Source: Phialophora verrucosa (taxonomy: Eukaryota; Ascomycota; Eurotiomycetes; Chaetothyriales; Herpotrichiellaceae). Taken from it: DNA of 64,000 nucleotides. The stretch is from the NCBI GenBank assembly GCA_002099365.1, contig MSED01000004.1, positions 2,356,001-2,420,000 on the forward strand, written 5' to 3'. The notes beneath the pieces were generated by a model. The model was not told the origin of the DNA. It did not search any database and worked only from the letters and a program-made list of their open reading frames with translations. The position numbers and the translations under genes are program-made. Within the stretch, counting starts at the first letter, position 1, and the number at the start of each line of letters is the position of its first letter. Of this stretch, positions 9,171 through 19,511 are shown piece by piece.

Positions 9171-9428
9171 TCATTGTTGGTGCTGCTCAGATTCTTCTCC
9201 CAAGGAACATATCGTCACGATGGTGATATCCTCGTGTATGTTCATGACGACAACATTGCCAAGACTGAAGGGATGATTCAGGTCGGCGCTGCCTGGGTTA
9301 TTGTCATTGGCTCCGAAGCTTGAGGTTGAATGTCTGCTGGTTGTGCGGAAGTCCTCTGGAAGTTCGACAATTCTTGCAGCTCGAGAATTTGATGGAGAAT
9401 GAGAGGGCTTGGAGCAGAAGCATCCCAT
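9171..9428 (-). CDS. Small protein with N-myristoylation/palmitoylation-type N-terminus
   Basis: This ORF of 85 aa starts MGCFCSKPSHSPS. Gly2 and Ser6 fit the N-myristoyltransferase consensus, and Cys3 and Cys5 next to them are typical palmitoylation sites, so the protein probably sits on a membrane. The rest is Ser-rich and polar, contains ARIVELPEDF, and ends with an acidic, Gln-rich tail. It is convergent with the DUF2183 gene 46 bp away. The ATG at 9428 is preferred over upstream in-frame codons because it creates the lipidation signal. I do not recognise a family with certainty, and the short length leaves open a chance ORF. Confidence 0.5.
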   Translation of the reverse strand: MGCFCSKPSHSPSNSRAARIVELPEDFRTTSRHSTSSFGANDNNPGSADLNHPFSLGNVVVMNIHEDITIVTICSLGEESEQHQQ

Positions 9429-10664
9429 GTTTGGAATGCTCGAGGAGAGGTCTTTATGGCCAGGATGCAACAGAAGCGTTGGATGGTGGAAAGAAGCTCC
9501 TATGCACGATGGATGTTGCTTGAGCGTTCGATACGGGCGACACATGCGCATGCCAGTCCGTTGCTCATGGACTCTTCATATAGTCCTATATGAGGACCTA
9601 TGCGTGGCTCCTGCCTGGGCCTAAACCTGGCAGCCGAAGAAAATACATGGCCGAACCAAACGGCTGAAAACCTAGATTCAACAATTCCGCAGGATCGTCG
9701 ACACTGGCATAGACCAGCGTCGGATGCAACTGGCGCCATCAAACAGCTAGAGGACCTTGACGTTGTCCTAGGACAATATGGTTTAGAAAGGTACCTCTTG
9801 GTAATTCAGATAATGACTGTGTATCTACCGCATGTCGCATCAGATAGTCGCGAGGCCACCTGACTTATGCTACACCGAACCGAAGCTCCTAGGAGTAACT
9901 GTTCCATGGCTCGTCCTCCCGTGAATCGCCCGGACGGTTTGAGGTTTCGTTGCGGTCTTCAAGCTCACCACGTAGGCAACGTTGTTCGATCTCGGGAGAG
10001 GATCATGAGGTTAGGCTTTGTATGTTTGTTAGCAGCCACGAAGTCCTCGCCAGATATCGTCGCGATGCTCCAATGGAGAAGATTGAACTTTAGAGCTAAT
10101 CTGTTTTCTCTCTGTCTCTCCCTCTCCGTACTTAAGCCAGAGCCGCATGTTTTCGGCAAGCCCTTACTCGCAGCCACGGCGGTCCCGAGTTTGCGAGCTG
10201 TTTACTAGCCCGATAGTGTTAGCACGTCTAGACTCAACATAGATTAGACGTGCGTCAACAATTCTGCATGTAGAGCTTCGTTTCCAAGTCCCTCGGCACG
10301 GGCGATTTGTCCCATATCATGTGTCGGGGGTATGCTGGAGAGACCGAAGGAGCGAATACGATGCGATCAAACGCTTGAAAGGAAAAAGAAAGCGAAGCAC
10401 AGGACGTTAAAGCGGCAGGCCAGCACCTCCCAATCCGAGCGTCCGCCTTGCGTGCATCCATCTCCATCTCCAATTCACCTTTGAGCTCAACGTTGAACTT
10501 GAAGCTCAGCTCCTCTACAATCACCACAACTTGCGCCCCTACACGTTACTCGTGTGTACAGCCACACGTCACGCACCTGCACCTGTACATGTAGATCTCA
10601 ACCCATCGCATCTACACTCTCGCTCCCACGCCACCCCCCACATCCTCTATTTCCCGGCCTCGAC
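9429..10664. other. Intergenic region upstream of NDUFA13
   Basis: It contains the presumed promoter of the small lipidated protein on one side and of NDUFA13 on the other. Pyrimidine-rich tracts occur near 10100-10135 and 10600-10660. No supported gene is seen. Confidence 0.5.
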
Positions 10665-11385
10665 ATGCCTCAAGACCTCCCCCCCACAGGTGGCTATGAA
10701 GCCGTACAGTACCGCGTACGCTACGGCCCCCGTTCCTTCTCTTCTCCCGCTCCCTCCAGTTGTTGCACCGCTGCACCAGCACACAATGGCACTCAACTAA
10801 CATCTCCCCTCTCTCTCGTAGCGCAACATCCCGACCCGCGGCCTCCGCCCACTCTGGTACCTCGTCGGCGTCCTCGGTGTCATGACCTACGGCTGGCGGC
10901 AGATCTTCCTGGGACAGCGCGAAAAGACCGAGATGGCCCGCGAGAAGATGTGGGCCCGCATCCATCTGACCCCGCTGTTACAAGCAGAGGAGGACAGAGA
11001 TCAAGTCCGAAGATATTACGCCGATTTGAAGAGAGAGAAGGAATTACTAGGCAGTCAGAGTGGCGCGTATAACAGCGATCGGTATGTTCCTTCTTCTCTC
11101 TGGAATTTCGAGGTTATTCTAGTTGGTGGTGTTGGTTTCCAAGCTTCAGGCCCAGGCAGGATTGTCGGCGAGAGGAGGGCAAACGAAGTCACGACCGTGG
11201 CGAGAGACAGAGAAGCAGGCAGAACGGGACAGGAGATGATGGGTTATGCTGACTGGCTGTCTCTCTGCGCGCTCGCCCGCGCGCGCGCGTGTGTGTCCGT
11301 CTAAATGTCCCTGCTAACATTATACCTTCCAACCAGGTTTGTGAGACCAACCTACGCAGCGACACCGGCCAGGACTGTCGAATAA
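10665..11385 (+). CDS. NADH:ubiquinone oxidoreductase subunit NDUFA13/B16.6 (GRIM-19 homolog)
   Basis: Three exons give 119 aa: 10665-10715, 10822-11081 and 11337-11385. Intron 1 has donor GTACGC, branch CTAAC and acceptor CGTAG. Intron 2 (255 nt) has donor GTATGT, branch GCTAAC and acceptor CCAG. The start MPQDLPPTGGYEAVQY followed by RRNIPTRG is diagnostic of the family. A single membrane helix follows (about 27-47), then the conserved TEMAREKMWARIHLTPLLQAEEDRD helix, and the C-terminus FVRPTYAATP is encoded by exon 3. The protein is an accessory subunit of mitochondrial complex I, with its helix in the inner membrane. The length is usual for fungal members. The coding part of exon 1 is only 51 nt. 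Confidence 0.96.
11270..11300. repeat. GC/GT dinucleotide microsatellite in NDUFA13 intron 2
   Basis: An alternating GC run passes into a GT run (cgcgcgcgcgtgtgtgt) inside the 255-nt second intron. This run probably explains part of that intron's unusual length. Confidence 0.8.
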
Positions 11386-11932
11386 AAATCCCGCGGGACG
11401 CGACGCAGAGTATAGCACAGCGTAGCGCATCGTAGCACAGCACAGCACAGCTCAGCATGACAGAATTCCGACCCACCGTTCCATCTACAAGAGAGCGACG
11501 GAGAGAGACCCGTTCAATCACAATCCGAAGCTACGGTACCTCCCCAAGTTTTGCGCCAAATAATGATGATGAGAGTGCGAATGTGTTCGAGCTTCCATCG
11601 GCACGAGGACCGAGTCTGTCAGATAATGACCAGTGCTGGGAATGGAAACTCGTCGGCAGGCACCACAGATTCCGACGTCTGTGTGGTTTATGTACATACA
11701 TAGATAGATAGCTTCAACCGCGACGTTACTCCTTGCTTATGGTAGAGACCACGCCCGGCGGCAAGGGTCTGTAGTGTCCGTGCAAGCAAGTCATGGCACG
11801 AAACATTCTTTCGGCTTTTAAACACGACATATGCCTGAACCTTGGAAGACATTGAAATTCGTTTTAATTGCTGTTGATGGCCATGTTCCCTAGCCCGAGC
11901 CGTGTGCGCGTGCATACGCTCTCTATTCCGAT
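11386..11932. other. Intergenic, 3' side of NDUFA13
   Basis: A short degenerate repeat of agcacagc/agcgcatcgt words lies at about 11411-11455, just after the NDUFA13 stop. No gene is recognised. Confidence 0.5.
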
Positions 11933-12832
11933 CTACCATTCTTTACGCAGAGCCCCCTGCAACACAAGAACCGCCGCCCGGACCATCGGGCTCGGGCTCG
12001 CCCCGCAGGGTCTGGCAGCAGGTCTTCGATACATTTGTTTTCTCATCCCCAACGTGCTTATGCTCATGCTCGTGCTTGTCGTTGTGAAGTTTGTTGGTTT
12101 CCCCCTGTCCTCGCCGGCCGCCGTAACGGCTTGTGTCAAAAGTGCTCCACTGCCGCGGCTCGCCTGTGTGGCAGCTCTCCTCTGTCGCTTGGGACCTTCT
12201 CGCACCGGCGGCAGGAGATCTCGCAGTTCGCTGGTGGTAAGGGGTCGTTTAGTTCCTCGGGCTCGATCGGTCAAGACACAAGGTGCGCCCATCCCAGCAC
12301 CAGTCAGCGCGGCAGGGGTCTGAGTCGGGACATCGAGAGGATTTTGGCCCGCTCGGCCATGCACAAAATCGCGGTGTGAAGGCTGGTACGGGCTCTGCAT
12401 CGGGTGCCGTGCTGCGCCACTGCCCTTGGATGGCGTGGCGGGTGCCTTGTCCATGCGTGGAATATGTGGTTCGAGGGCAAAGTCCACAGAGTACCCGATC
12501 GCTGGCCGGACAGGATACTGCGGTGCATCTTTCACGTAATCTGCGCATTTCTTGCAATCTTCGAGGATGCGGTTGGTCCGTCTAGATTGATGATAGCACA
12601 AGTGTTCGTCGCAGCGTCTCGCCAAAAGTCCATGCAGGACCTCGGCCGTCTCTCCACAGCCTCCAGATCCCGCGAGCAGGGGCACAACAGTCACGCCGAA
12701 TATAAATGGCTCCTCGTCGCGCGATTCCAGGTCGTGAAAGGCCAAAACATCCTGCACAGCAGATGATGTGTGGCGGAAGCTCATCCACAATGATGGCTGA
12801 CCATTGATCTCCGACCTCACGTTCAGCCTCAT
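11933..12832 (-). CDS. Hypothetical protein, Cys/His motifs and basic C-terminal half
   Basis: I do not recognise this ORF. The first ATG (12832) gives 299 aa, and the frame continues upstream to 12892 without an ATG. Residues about 60-130 contain GGCGETAEVLHGLL, RRCDEHLCYH and ILEDCKKCADYV, a spacing of Cys/His that could bind metal. The C-terminal half is rich in Pro, Arg, Ser and Thr and looks disordered. A second minus-strand frame (12875-12582) overlaps it and also reads plausibly (WVFGTPCEECLEYHE), preceded by a branch/acceptor-like signal (CTGAC to CATCAG) near 12895. The true gene may thus be spliced across both frames and start further upstream. It ends in tandem behind exportin-5, which stops 5' of it at 12966. 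Confidence 0.4.
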   Translation of the reverse strand: MRLNVRSEINGQPSLWMSFRHTSSAVQDVLAFHDLESRDEEPFIFGVTVVPLLAGSGGCGETAEVLHGLLARRCDEHLCYHQSRRTNRILEDCKKCADYVKDAPQYPVRPAIGYSVDFALEPHIPRMDKAPATPSKGSGAARHPMQSPYQPSHRDFVHGRAGQNPLDVPTQTPAALTGAGMGAPCVLTDRARGTKRPLTTSELRDLLPPVREGPKRQRRAATQASRGSGALLTQAVTAAGEDRGKPTNFTTTSTSMSISTLGMRKQMYRRPAARPCGASPSPMVRAAVLVLQGALRKEW

Positions 12833-12965
12833 GATATTCCAAACACTCCTCGCAGGGTGTCCCAAATACCCACACGGGATACCTGATGACACCCGTCAGC
12901 TCATCCAGTCTCTCTCAGTCCACATCCACCGTCAGCGTCCTTGCCAAATAGGCGTTGCGAGGCTC

Positions 12966-15900
12966 CTAAGTCGCAAACATATCCGCCACCCCTGCAAGAT
13001 CAGCCTCTGCAGTCCCACCCTGATGTCCTTGCCCATTCTCCTCTCCTCCATGCATACCCAACATTTCTCTCTGCTTGTACTTCTCCACCAGCTTGCTCTG
13101 CTGCTGTTTCGTGTCGATCTTTCCGAGTTCGCTGAGTCGCACACCCCTTACGCCCTCCAGCAAGGTTAATATGATGGCACGCAGTTTCTTAGATCGGCTA
13201 CCCCCACCCGCGCCCTCCTTAAAAAGCTGTCCGGCGGCTTTGTCGACTTTGGTCTCGGTCATCCCCGGCAAACTCATAATCACATCTCGTGGAGTAGATG
13301 TCAGGGCATGTCGATCATGGGCCGGTGTGCCTTCTGTAGCTAGAACGTGCGTGGGAAGGCCGTAGGAGAGCCAGATGGTGGCAATGAGCTGGGCGTAATA
13401 CTGCTGCTGATCGGCAAAGTAGCCGTCGTGCAAACAAGTAATGGCGGTCTTGAGCATCTCTGTCGAGATAAACTCTCGCACAGCACCGGCCTGGTCGCCA
13501 GCCAGATATTGCTCCGACGCAAAATCGGGGACAAGACGTTGCACGGCCATGAGCATCGTGTAGCTAGACTTCGTATCCTTGAAGGCGATAGCGTGTGTGA
13601 TAAAGGTGAGTAGCTTGTCGAGGATTTGTACGTTGGACAGCAGGAATCCACGCATTGTCTGCTGGCTCGCTTCCCTCAAGTAATTGCCGTTAACAATTGA
13701 CTTTTTTGTGCTCAACTGCTGCTCGCGCTTCGGGTTCAGCCAGTGTGCCACCAAGTTGACAGCCTTGTACGTCGTCTGCCTCAACACCGAGTCGTCTCTC
13801 ATTTCATCCCCCAGATTCTCATCGTCGTGCTTTGTCTGCTTCAGTTGGCCCATTTTTTCCCATTCTTGGGACAGTTTGGTGTCCATCTGCCGGAGCAGGG
13901 ACCACATGATAGGGGTCAAGAACTGCTGTCGACTCTCTGGCGGACATTCATCGATCATCTTCGGCAGCATCTGTATCATTACGGAAAAATGGTGAGGACT
14001 GAGCGGCGTTGTCGTGTCGATGGCTGCCTGGGCGATCAGCTCGGGGAGCTGTTGCAGATTGTAAAAGGCCGAGCCCAGCCTGCCCAGTGTGTGAAGGATG
14101 CTGTAACACTGTTCGAGATTGTTTCGTATCCTTCCTCGCACTGAAGACGCAAACCCTTCAAGCGTAAGTTTCGTGGCTTTCACCTTGGTGTGAAATTCTC
14201 CCATTGAGCCGGCCGAGATGCCGGATTGCCAGTATCTATCTCGCATTACCCTCCGTATGATATCTTCTGTGTCGGGAGGCACGTTCGGCCACGACGATGG
14301 ATTGTGCAATTGGTGGTTGTAACTCGTCAGGCGCAAGACATATTCCAGCATAGTCGAAACCATGGGGGACCACAGGTCGCATATCATCTTGTGCAAGTCA
14401 GAACCTTGCTCGAGTCTCTCGGTGGATATGCTGAGCAAGATACGCGTTTCCCTCAAAGGCAGCGCGGCGTAACCAGACGACATTTCCTGCTGGATCTGTA
14501 ACCCACGGTTGTCGTATGGGACTTGTGTCCAATCCTCGATCCTGCCCGCGTGCAAAGATGTCATGTAAGGCCCAACCTGGTCGAAAGCCTGAGAGTGAGC
14601 GAATGACTCGAGGCTTCCTAAAGTTCCCTGTAAACTTTGATCTGCCCACGCTGCAGTTATTGGTTGAACGAACTCTTCCAGCTTAGTTCGACGTTGAGCA
14701 TTGTCCACCGACGTCGCTCGTTGAATGACCGAGAAGAGGATTGATTTCAGATCAATATGAAGCCTCTCGTTGGCACCGATTTGGCTCATCAAGTCTGAGA
14801 ACTTGGACTGCAGTTGGTCGTAGAAGGTAACAAAATAATCAGCATGCTGAAGCGAGAGTCGTCTCAGTTCACTCGTTGCATAGCTGTGAAGATCTTCGAC
14901 AGCTTCGGCATAGACGGAGTTTTGTTGTGGCGTCGCGATGAATGATGACAGGATGTGCTCGAGGACACTGAACGCAAACCCAGTGTCTTTCTGCAAGACT
15001 CTGTATGACGCGTCGACCGCAGTTTTGATCAGACGCTGCCTGATTTGCGGATCTTTGAAGTTTCTCTTCTCCATCACGTTCAGCATCCAAGCCTTCAGAT
15101 TCTCACGTATCCTCTGTCCCATTTGCTCTTGCTCTTGCTCTTGCTCGGGCGCTGCGCTCTGTCGATGTGCCTCTTGAAACCTGTCAAACCCCTTGAATGC
15201 GGCGTCGACCCAGGAGAAATATGCATCGGCTTGCAAAATCGCCATCGACACTCTCTCGTATCTCGCGACGTCGAAGTGTTGCTCAGCCGTTTCAATCTCG
15301 TCCAAGACAGCGTCCACGCGTCCCAAAGTTCCAACCATGGCTGCTTCGGGGCCTGCGAAGGCGATCCATTCTATGGCAGCCGCGCACAATCTGCGGTAGT
15401 TCATGTAAAAGCCTTGACGTTCCGGGAAGAGCTCGATCTCTTCACTCACGAAGGTGACCACGGGGTTTCGGACATCCTCTGGAAATTGTTCGTACTGTAT
15501 GAGTCTTGAGGAGACGACTTGGAGGAGTGGGCCCATGCAGTGGTAAACAGCAGCGGTGGCTCTCCAAGAGGACACCTCCAGCATCTTCACCCATGCGTGG
15601 ATCACTGGGATGGAGACTATAAGACTCTCATGCTCCGCAACAGCTGTCAACAATTGGAGGAATGGTGAGAGATCAAGAATGGCGGCGGTGGGAGGTGTGT
15701 ATTGGTACATGTGATCACCGAACAAAGAGAGCAGCTCAGAAAGCTTCTTGGAGACCACGTATTTGGGGCTCTCTATCTCATCCACCGACACGACGGACCA
15801 GACATACAGCTTTCCAAGCATTGCGATACTGTCCGGGTGAACCAGAGGGAAGACAAGAGCTTGGACTTCGAGCTCTTCCAGACGAACCCTCCCGTACAAA

Positions 15901-16763
15901 GAGAGCAGAGCATCGAGGGCAGCTATGATGAGGTCCGTATCCGACGACGTGAGGAAGTTGCATGTCGCTTCTAAAGCATTGGACTGTGAGATGGCTGGAG
16001 TCATCACCCAGATGAAGCATGACCTCAATGTCGCGAGAGCTTTGAGAACGACCTGTCTAAGCTGGCCATTAAGATTCTGGTTGCCCACTGACTCATTGAT
16101 GAGCTTTGTGATTCTTGTCAGCCAGCCTTCGTCTCCAAAACGCAAGTTGTGTGTAATTCCGCCGATCTTGATCCCTCCGGAGAAGTTGGAGCTTGGCGTG
16201 AAAATTTCTACCAGCGCAGAGTTCAAATCTCGTCCTCGTAACACGGCAATACTGTCCTCACGGACAAAAATATCTTCCGACAGGCTCTCGAGAATGGTAA
16301 GAACAAAGTCCTTGTGAACGAGATCTTGTGACCACAGTCGTACAAGCTGCTCGTCCAGGTCGAACCAGTCTAGCGCCCAGGTTCGCTTGGCCAGTTCGAT
16401 CCATAATTCGGCGACCTTGTTGCGGATGAAAGCAAGATATTCGGCTCTGACAGATCGACCGAGGTCAACGACACAGTTGCGCAGTTCGATGGCTTGGTGG
16501 TCTGAGAGATCTTGAGCCCCGTGGCGGATGACATGGCTTAGCAGAGACAAGCCGAAGTGCTGCACCAGAGGAGGCTGGGATGGATCGGTAGAAAGGGCAA
16601 AGCCACCTTGGAGGGCAGTTTCATTCCTGGCCTTCAGGCCTTCCAGGTAGTCTGAGGCACTCCTCCTGAATTCATTGTGGGTACTCGGGTCGTGGATCGC
16701 CTGCAACGCGTCGAGGATACGAGATCTGTCGAAGTCGTCGTCGGGGTTTCGATAGCCTGTCAT
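12966..16763 (-). CDS. Exportin-5/Msn5-type karyopherin
   Basis: This single exon encodes 1265 aa with an ATG start at 16763. The sequence reads as a continuous alpha-solenoid of HEAT-like repeats. The N-terminus (ILDALQAIHDPSTHNEFRR, PPLVQHFGLSLLSHVIRHG, FIRNKVAELWIELAKR) is the importin-beta/Xpo1-like region that binds Ran-GTP. Exportin-5/Msn5 proteins are about 1200 aa, which fits. The family exports phosphorylated regulators and tRNA or double-stranded RNA cargo in different organisms; which cargo applies here cannot be read from sequence. A Gln/Glu run (QEQEQEQEQ near residue 545) is a local low-complexity insertion. The C-terminus is basic and Gln-rich. Confidence 0.9.
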   Translation of the reverse strand: MTGYRNPDDDFDRSRILDALQAIHDPSTHNEFRRSASDYLEGLKARNETALQGGFALSTDPSQPPLVQHFGLSLLSHVIRHGAQDLSDHQAIELRNCVVDLGRSVRAEYLAFIRNKVAELWIELAKRTWALDWFDLDEQLVRLWSQDLVHKDFVLTILESLSEDIFVREDSIAVLRGRDLNSALVEIFTPSSNFSGGIKIGGITHNLRFGDEGWLTRITKLINESVGNQNLNGQLRQVVLKALATLRSCFIWVMTPAISQSNALEATCNFLTSSDTDLIIAALDALLSLYGRVRLEELEVQALVFPLVHPDSIAMLGKLYVWSVVSVDEIESPKYVVSKKLSELLSLFGDHMYQYTPPTAAILDLSPFLQLLTAVAEHESLIVSIPVIHAWVKMLEVSSWRATAAVYHCMGPLLQVVSSRLIQYEQFPEDVRNPVVTFVSEEIELFPERQGFYMNYRRLCAAAIEWIAFAGPEAAMVGTLGRVDAVLDEIETAEQHFDVARYERVSMAILQADAYFSWVDAAFKGFDRFQEAHRQSAAPEQEQEQEQMGQRIRENLKAWMLNVMEKRNFKDPQIRQRLIKTAVDASYRVLQKDTGFAFSVLEHILSSFIATPQQNSVYAEAVEDLHSYATSELRRLSLQHADYFVTFYDQLQSKFSDLMSQIGANERLHIDLKSILFSVIQRATSVDNAQRRTKLEEFVQPITAAWADQSLQGTLGSLESFAHSQAFDQVGPYMTSLHAGRIEDWTQVPYDNRGLQIQQEMSSGYAALPLRETRILLSISTERLEQGSDLHKMICDLWSPMVSTMLEYVLRLTSYNHQLHNPSSWPNVPPDTEDIIRRVMRDRYWQSGISAGSMGEFHTKVKATKLTLEGFASSVRGRIRNNLEQCYSILHTLGRLGSAFYNLQQLPELIAQAAIDTTTPLSPHHFSVMIQMLPKMIDECPPESRQQFLTPIMWSLLRQMDTKLSQEWEKMGQLKQTKHDDENLGDEMRDDSVLRQTTYKAVNLVAHWLNPKREQQLSTKKSIVNGNYLREASQQTMRGFLLSNVQILDKLLTFITHAIAFKDTKSSYTMLMAVQRLVPDFASEQYLAGDQAGAVREFISTEMLKTAITCLHDGYFADQQQYYAQLIATIWLSYGLPTHVLATEGTPAHDRHALTSTPRDVIMSLPGMTETKVDKAAGQLFKEGAGGGSRSKKLRAIILTLLEGVRGVRLSELGKIDTKQQQSKLVEKYKQREMLGMHGGEENGQGHQGGTAEADLAGVADMFAT

Positions 16764-17462
16764 TTCCAGTAATCTAGCGCGTGCACGATTCGCTTCCTAA
16801 GAAACGTTGGGGAAAATTCGCGTGCGTGGCATGTCGGTCAAGAATGGATCACTCGGAGATCAAGCGGGGCTCCTAGAGTAGTAGCCCTGTCCCCAAGCAA
16901 GCCTTCCCAGGATGTCAGTGAAGAGACGGTGAGTGATCCCGCCAACCCAATGATCGATTGCCGGTTGCGACGTTGAAGTAGTTCGTGAATATGATGGATG
17001 GTGGTTCGCGGTGAAGATTTGTAACGCAGATATGACGCCCTAATTGTCCCGTAACGTGCGCCAATAAAGGGCGATAATGCCAACCAGATAATCCGCCTGT
17101 AAAATATTGAATGACCACGTTCCCAAAGTGAAGCACGGGCTGTCAGGACGCCAAGTTGCTTCTGAAGCTGGAGGGACACGACGAAAGGTTGAAGGCGGCG
17201 CCAAAAGACTTCGGAAACCGGGGGCTCAAAAATGGAAGTTTAGCCGGGCAGAGTAGCCCCGGCAGCGCCATCACGTGACCGTGACGCAAGTTGCTTTCGA
17301 GGGGCGTCGACGGCCTCCTATGTAACACAGAGCACCTACAGAGAACCTGTCTCCTGTGCAAGCAGAGCAGGGCATAACCATTGGTGGCACGTCTGTATGC
17401 AGCATGTATATGCAGATCCGCTGCTGGCCCTGTGCGAGTTACAGTCTGAGCTGCCGATTCCG
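16764..17462. other. Intergenic between exportin-5 and Cue3 (both minus)
   Basis: It holds the exportin-5 promoter and the Cue3 3' end. No gene is seen. Confidence 0.5.
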
Positions 17463-19511
17463 CTACTGCTGCACGACCCCTGCCATGCCTCGACCCATCT
17501 TCCTGGCTCTGCCTTCCCGCCGATTGTGGCTCGCTCCTCCCCGGCCCCTGCCTTGTTCCTTACGTCTTCGAGCAGCCTGTGTTGCCGCATCGCCGCTGGG
17601 ACCTGCCGCATTCCCGCCGCCGCGACCACCGCGCCCCCAGGTGCGATTGCCTCTTATCTGTGCTTGTGCCAGGCGGCGTCCCCCACTACCGCCTTCTCCT
17701 TCTTCACTGTCTTCGGGTGTGTCATCGCTCTGCCATCTGGTCGAAGCAATAATCGCTTGGTTTCCCTTGAAGGTCGACGTGGCAGCATATTTCTTCTCCA
17801 ACCGGTCTTGCAACTTAGGATCCTTCTTTAACATGATTGCCCATCCCTCAATCTGCTCATCACTCATTCCTGTGTCCCTCTTTAGATCTTGCCGCACCTT
17901 TGAAACACGGGTCTTGCTGTCCCGGGCATACAGTTCTTGGTTGTCTCGCCACGCGCGGAATAAAGTCTCCTCGTACGGATTTTGGTCTGGACCCTTCTCT
18001 GGCCGTGGCCGGTCGTCGGTGTCGAGTGTTGCATCAACTGTTCCACCAACATCAGCGACATCGTACGTATCATCGCGCTCGTCGTCGTCCGAATCGAATG
18101 CAGCCAAAGCAGATATGATTGCTGCCTTCCGCCGGGCATGCTCATCCTCAGTCTCAGCTTGGCTAAGATTGAGCTCCTTTCTGCCCCGGTGCAATCGTTC
18201 CGATGAAATTTGAAGCCGGTCGAAGTCATCGCCATCGAATACATTCTTTCTTTGTGGGGCGAGAGGTGGTGTCGAGCGAGGTGCAAGGTCGAATGCCGGT
18301 CCAGTAATCGTCGCTACAGGTCCGTCGTGAGAGCCTTGGTCACGGAGGTCAGCTGGCAGAGACTCAGGCTCCAATAACGCGGCGACTACGGCCTCTGTGT
18401 CGTCGGCGAAATGATGCAGGAGTTTGAGAATGTAGTAGTTTGGCAGCTCTGGGAAGAGCTCGTGCACTTGCGATATCTGGGAAGCTTTGTGGATATGCAT
18501 CTCCTCATCCGGATTGGCCTTGCCCTTGCCTTTTGAGAGTCTCTTACGCCTCGGATCTGTCGATGGATGTAGGTGCTTGGTGTTCTGTCGGTAAGTGGTG
18601 AAAAATTCGAGTATTCCTTGGCCTCGTTTCCCCGATGCGATTGCAGGATTTGCTGCAAGATGCCTGAGAAATGATGTGCTACAGACTAGACTTGAGCACA
18701 GTGTGGCCTGGTGATTTTGGCTCCTGGCTGCCCGTTCCGTTTCCGATTTCATGAAGTAGAGATGGTCAAGGAGCAGCGATCCGTGTGAGGAGCTGTCTGC
18801 CATGAGGCTACGCAAACAGTAGAAGAGATGCTCAGTCAACACCTTTCCGAACGAGCTCGTCCCATGTGCTCTTTGAAGCTGCTTGTACGCCTCCATGAGC
18901 GTCTCCAGATAATCCGAGCCAGTCATGAGATTAAGGCCTGTCTCTGGGGAGGCCTTCACTAGGTCATTGATTCTGCGGATCTTGTTCTCCAACAGCGGTG
19001 AGTTCGACGGGGGAGACAAATCTCTCGAGACACTCCTCTTCCAGTCCGCCACAGCCTGTGTCAGTTGCTTCTGATTTCTTTTCCAAACCATCGTCAAAAC
19101 AGCTTTCCAATCCGCGACAGACGAATAAGTCGCACTCCCCATTTCCAAGATATGGATAAGCTTGTCATTGTCACAGTCAAAGGGGATCTCCGTCACAAGT
19201 AGCAACCTCCTCAGAAGCAAGTATGCCCGCTTGAACAGGATTCGCTCTTTTTGCGACTTCGACGAGGCCATATCCTCTCCAGTCCTTGACTTGAAATACG
19301 AGAGCAGAAATCCGACACCACTCGCATTCTGTGAGAACTTAAACTTGGAAAAGTCCTTTTCTTGGAGACGCAGTCGATATTCGAGGCTGAATAACCATGA
19401 ATCCAGACACGCTTCCCATTCTTCGGTTGGTAGGCCGGCTTTCACCCTCGCGTCGGGGTACAGGGCCACCGGAGGCACGTTGCCTGGGATTCCAGCAACT
19501 TCCTCCATCAT
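17463..19511 (-). CDS. cue3: CUE-domain protein Cue3/ASCC2 type, RQT (ribosome quality control trigger) complex subunit
   Basis: This single exon encodes 682 aa from the ATG at 19511; the frame continues upstream without a better start. The N-terminal half (PTEEWEACLDSWL, LIHILEMGSATYSSVADWKAVL) matches the conserved helical region of Cue3/ASCC2. A CUE ubiquitin-binding domain lies at about 344-382 with the loop LFPELP (Leu in place of the usual Met) and the C-terminal Leu pair in AALLE. Next come an acidic linker, a conserved region with NPYEETLFRAWRDN and DEQIEGWAIMLKKDPKL, and an RG-rich tail (GRGGRGGG, GRGRGG) typical of RNA contact. In yeast the protein, with Slh1 and Rqt4, splits stalled ribosomes by recognising ubiquitinated uS10. 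It is transcribed head to head with RPS20, which encodes uS10. Confidence 0.88.
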   Translation of the reverse strand: MMEEVAGIPGNVPPVALYPDARVKAGLPTEEWEACLDSWLFSLEYRLRLQEKDFSKFKFSQNASGVGFLLSYFKSRTGEDMASSKSQKERILFKRAYLLLRRLLLVTEIPFDCDNDKLIHILEMGSATYSSVADWKAVLTMVWKRNQKQLTQAVADWKRSVSRDLSPPSNSPLLENKIRRINDLVKASPETGLNLMTGSDYLETLMEAYKQLQRAHGTSSFGKVLTEHLFYCLRSLMADSSSHGSLLLDHLYFMKSETERAARSQNHQATLCSSLVCSTSFLRHLAANPAIASGKRGQGILEFFTTYRQNTKHLHPSTDPRRKRLSKGKGKANPDEEMHIHKASQISQVHELFPELPNYYILKLLHHFADDTEAVVAALLEPESLPADLRDQGSHDGPVATITGPAFDLAPRSTPPLAPQRKNVFDGDDFDRLQISSERLHRGRKELNLSQAETEDEHARRKAAIISALAAFDSDDDERDDTYDVADVGGTVDATLDTDDRPRPEKGPDQNPYEETLFRAWRDNQELYARDSKTRVSKVRQDLKRDTGMSDEQIEGWAIMLKKDPKLQDRLEKKYAATSTFKGNQAIIASTRWQSDDTPEDSEEGEGGSGGRRLAQAQIRGNRTWGRGGRGGGNAAGPSGDAATQAARRRKEQGRGRGGASHNRREGRARKMGRGMAGVVQQ

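Noticed and set aside
17356..18213. Plus-strand ORF over the 3' end of cue3
   Set aside because: It is opposite to a conserved coding frame and has a low-complexity Ser/Arg/Pro composition with no family features.
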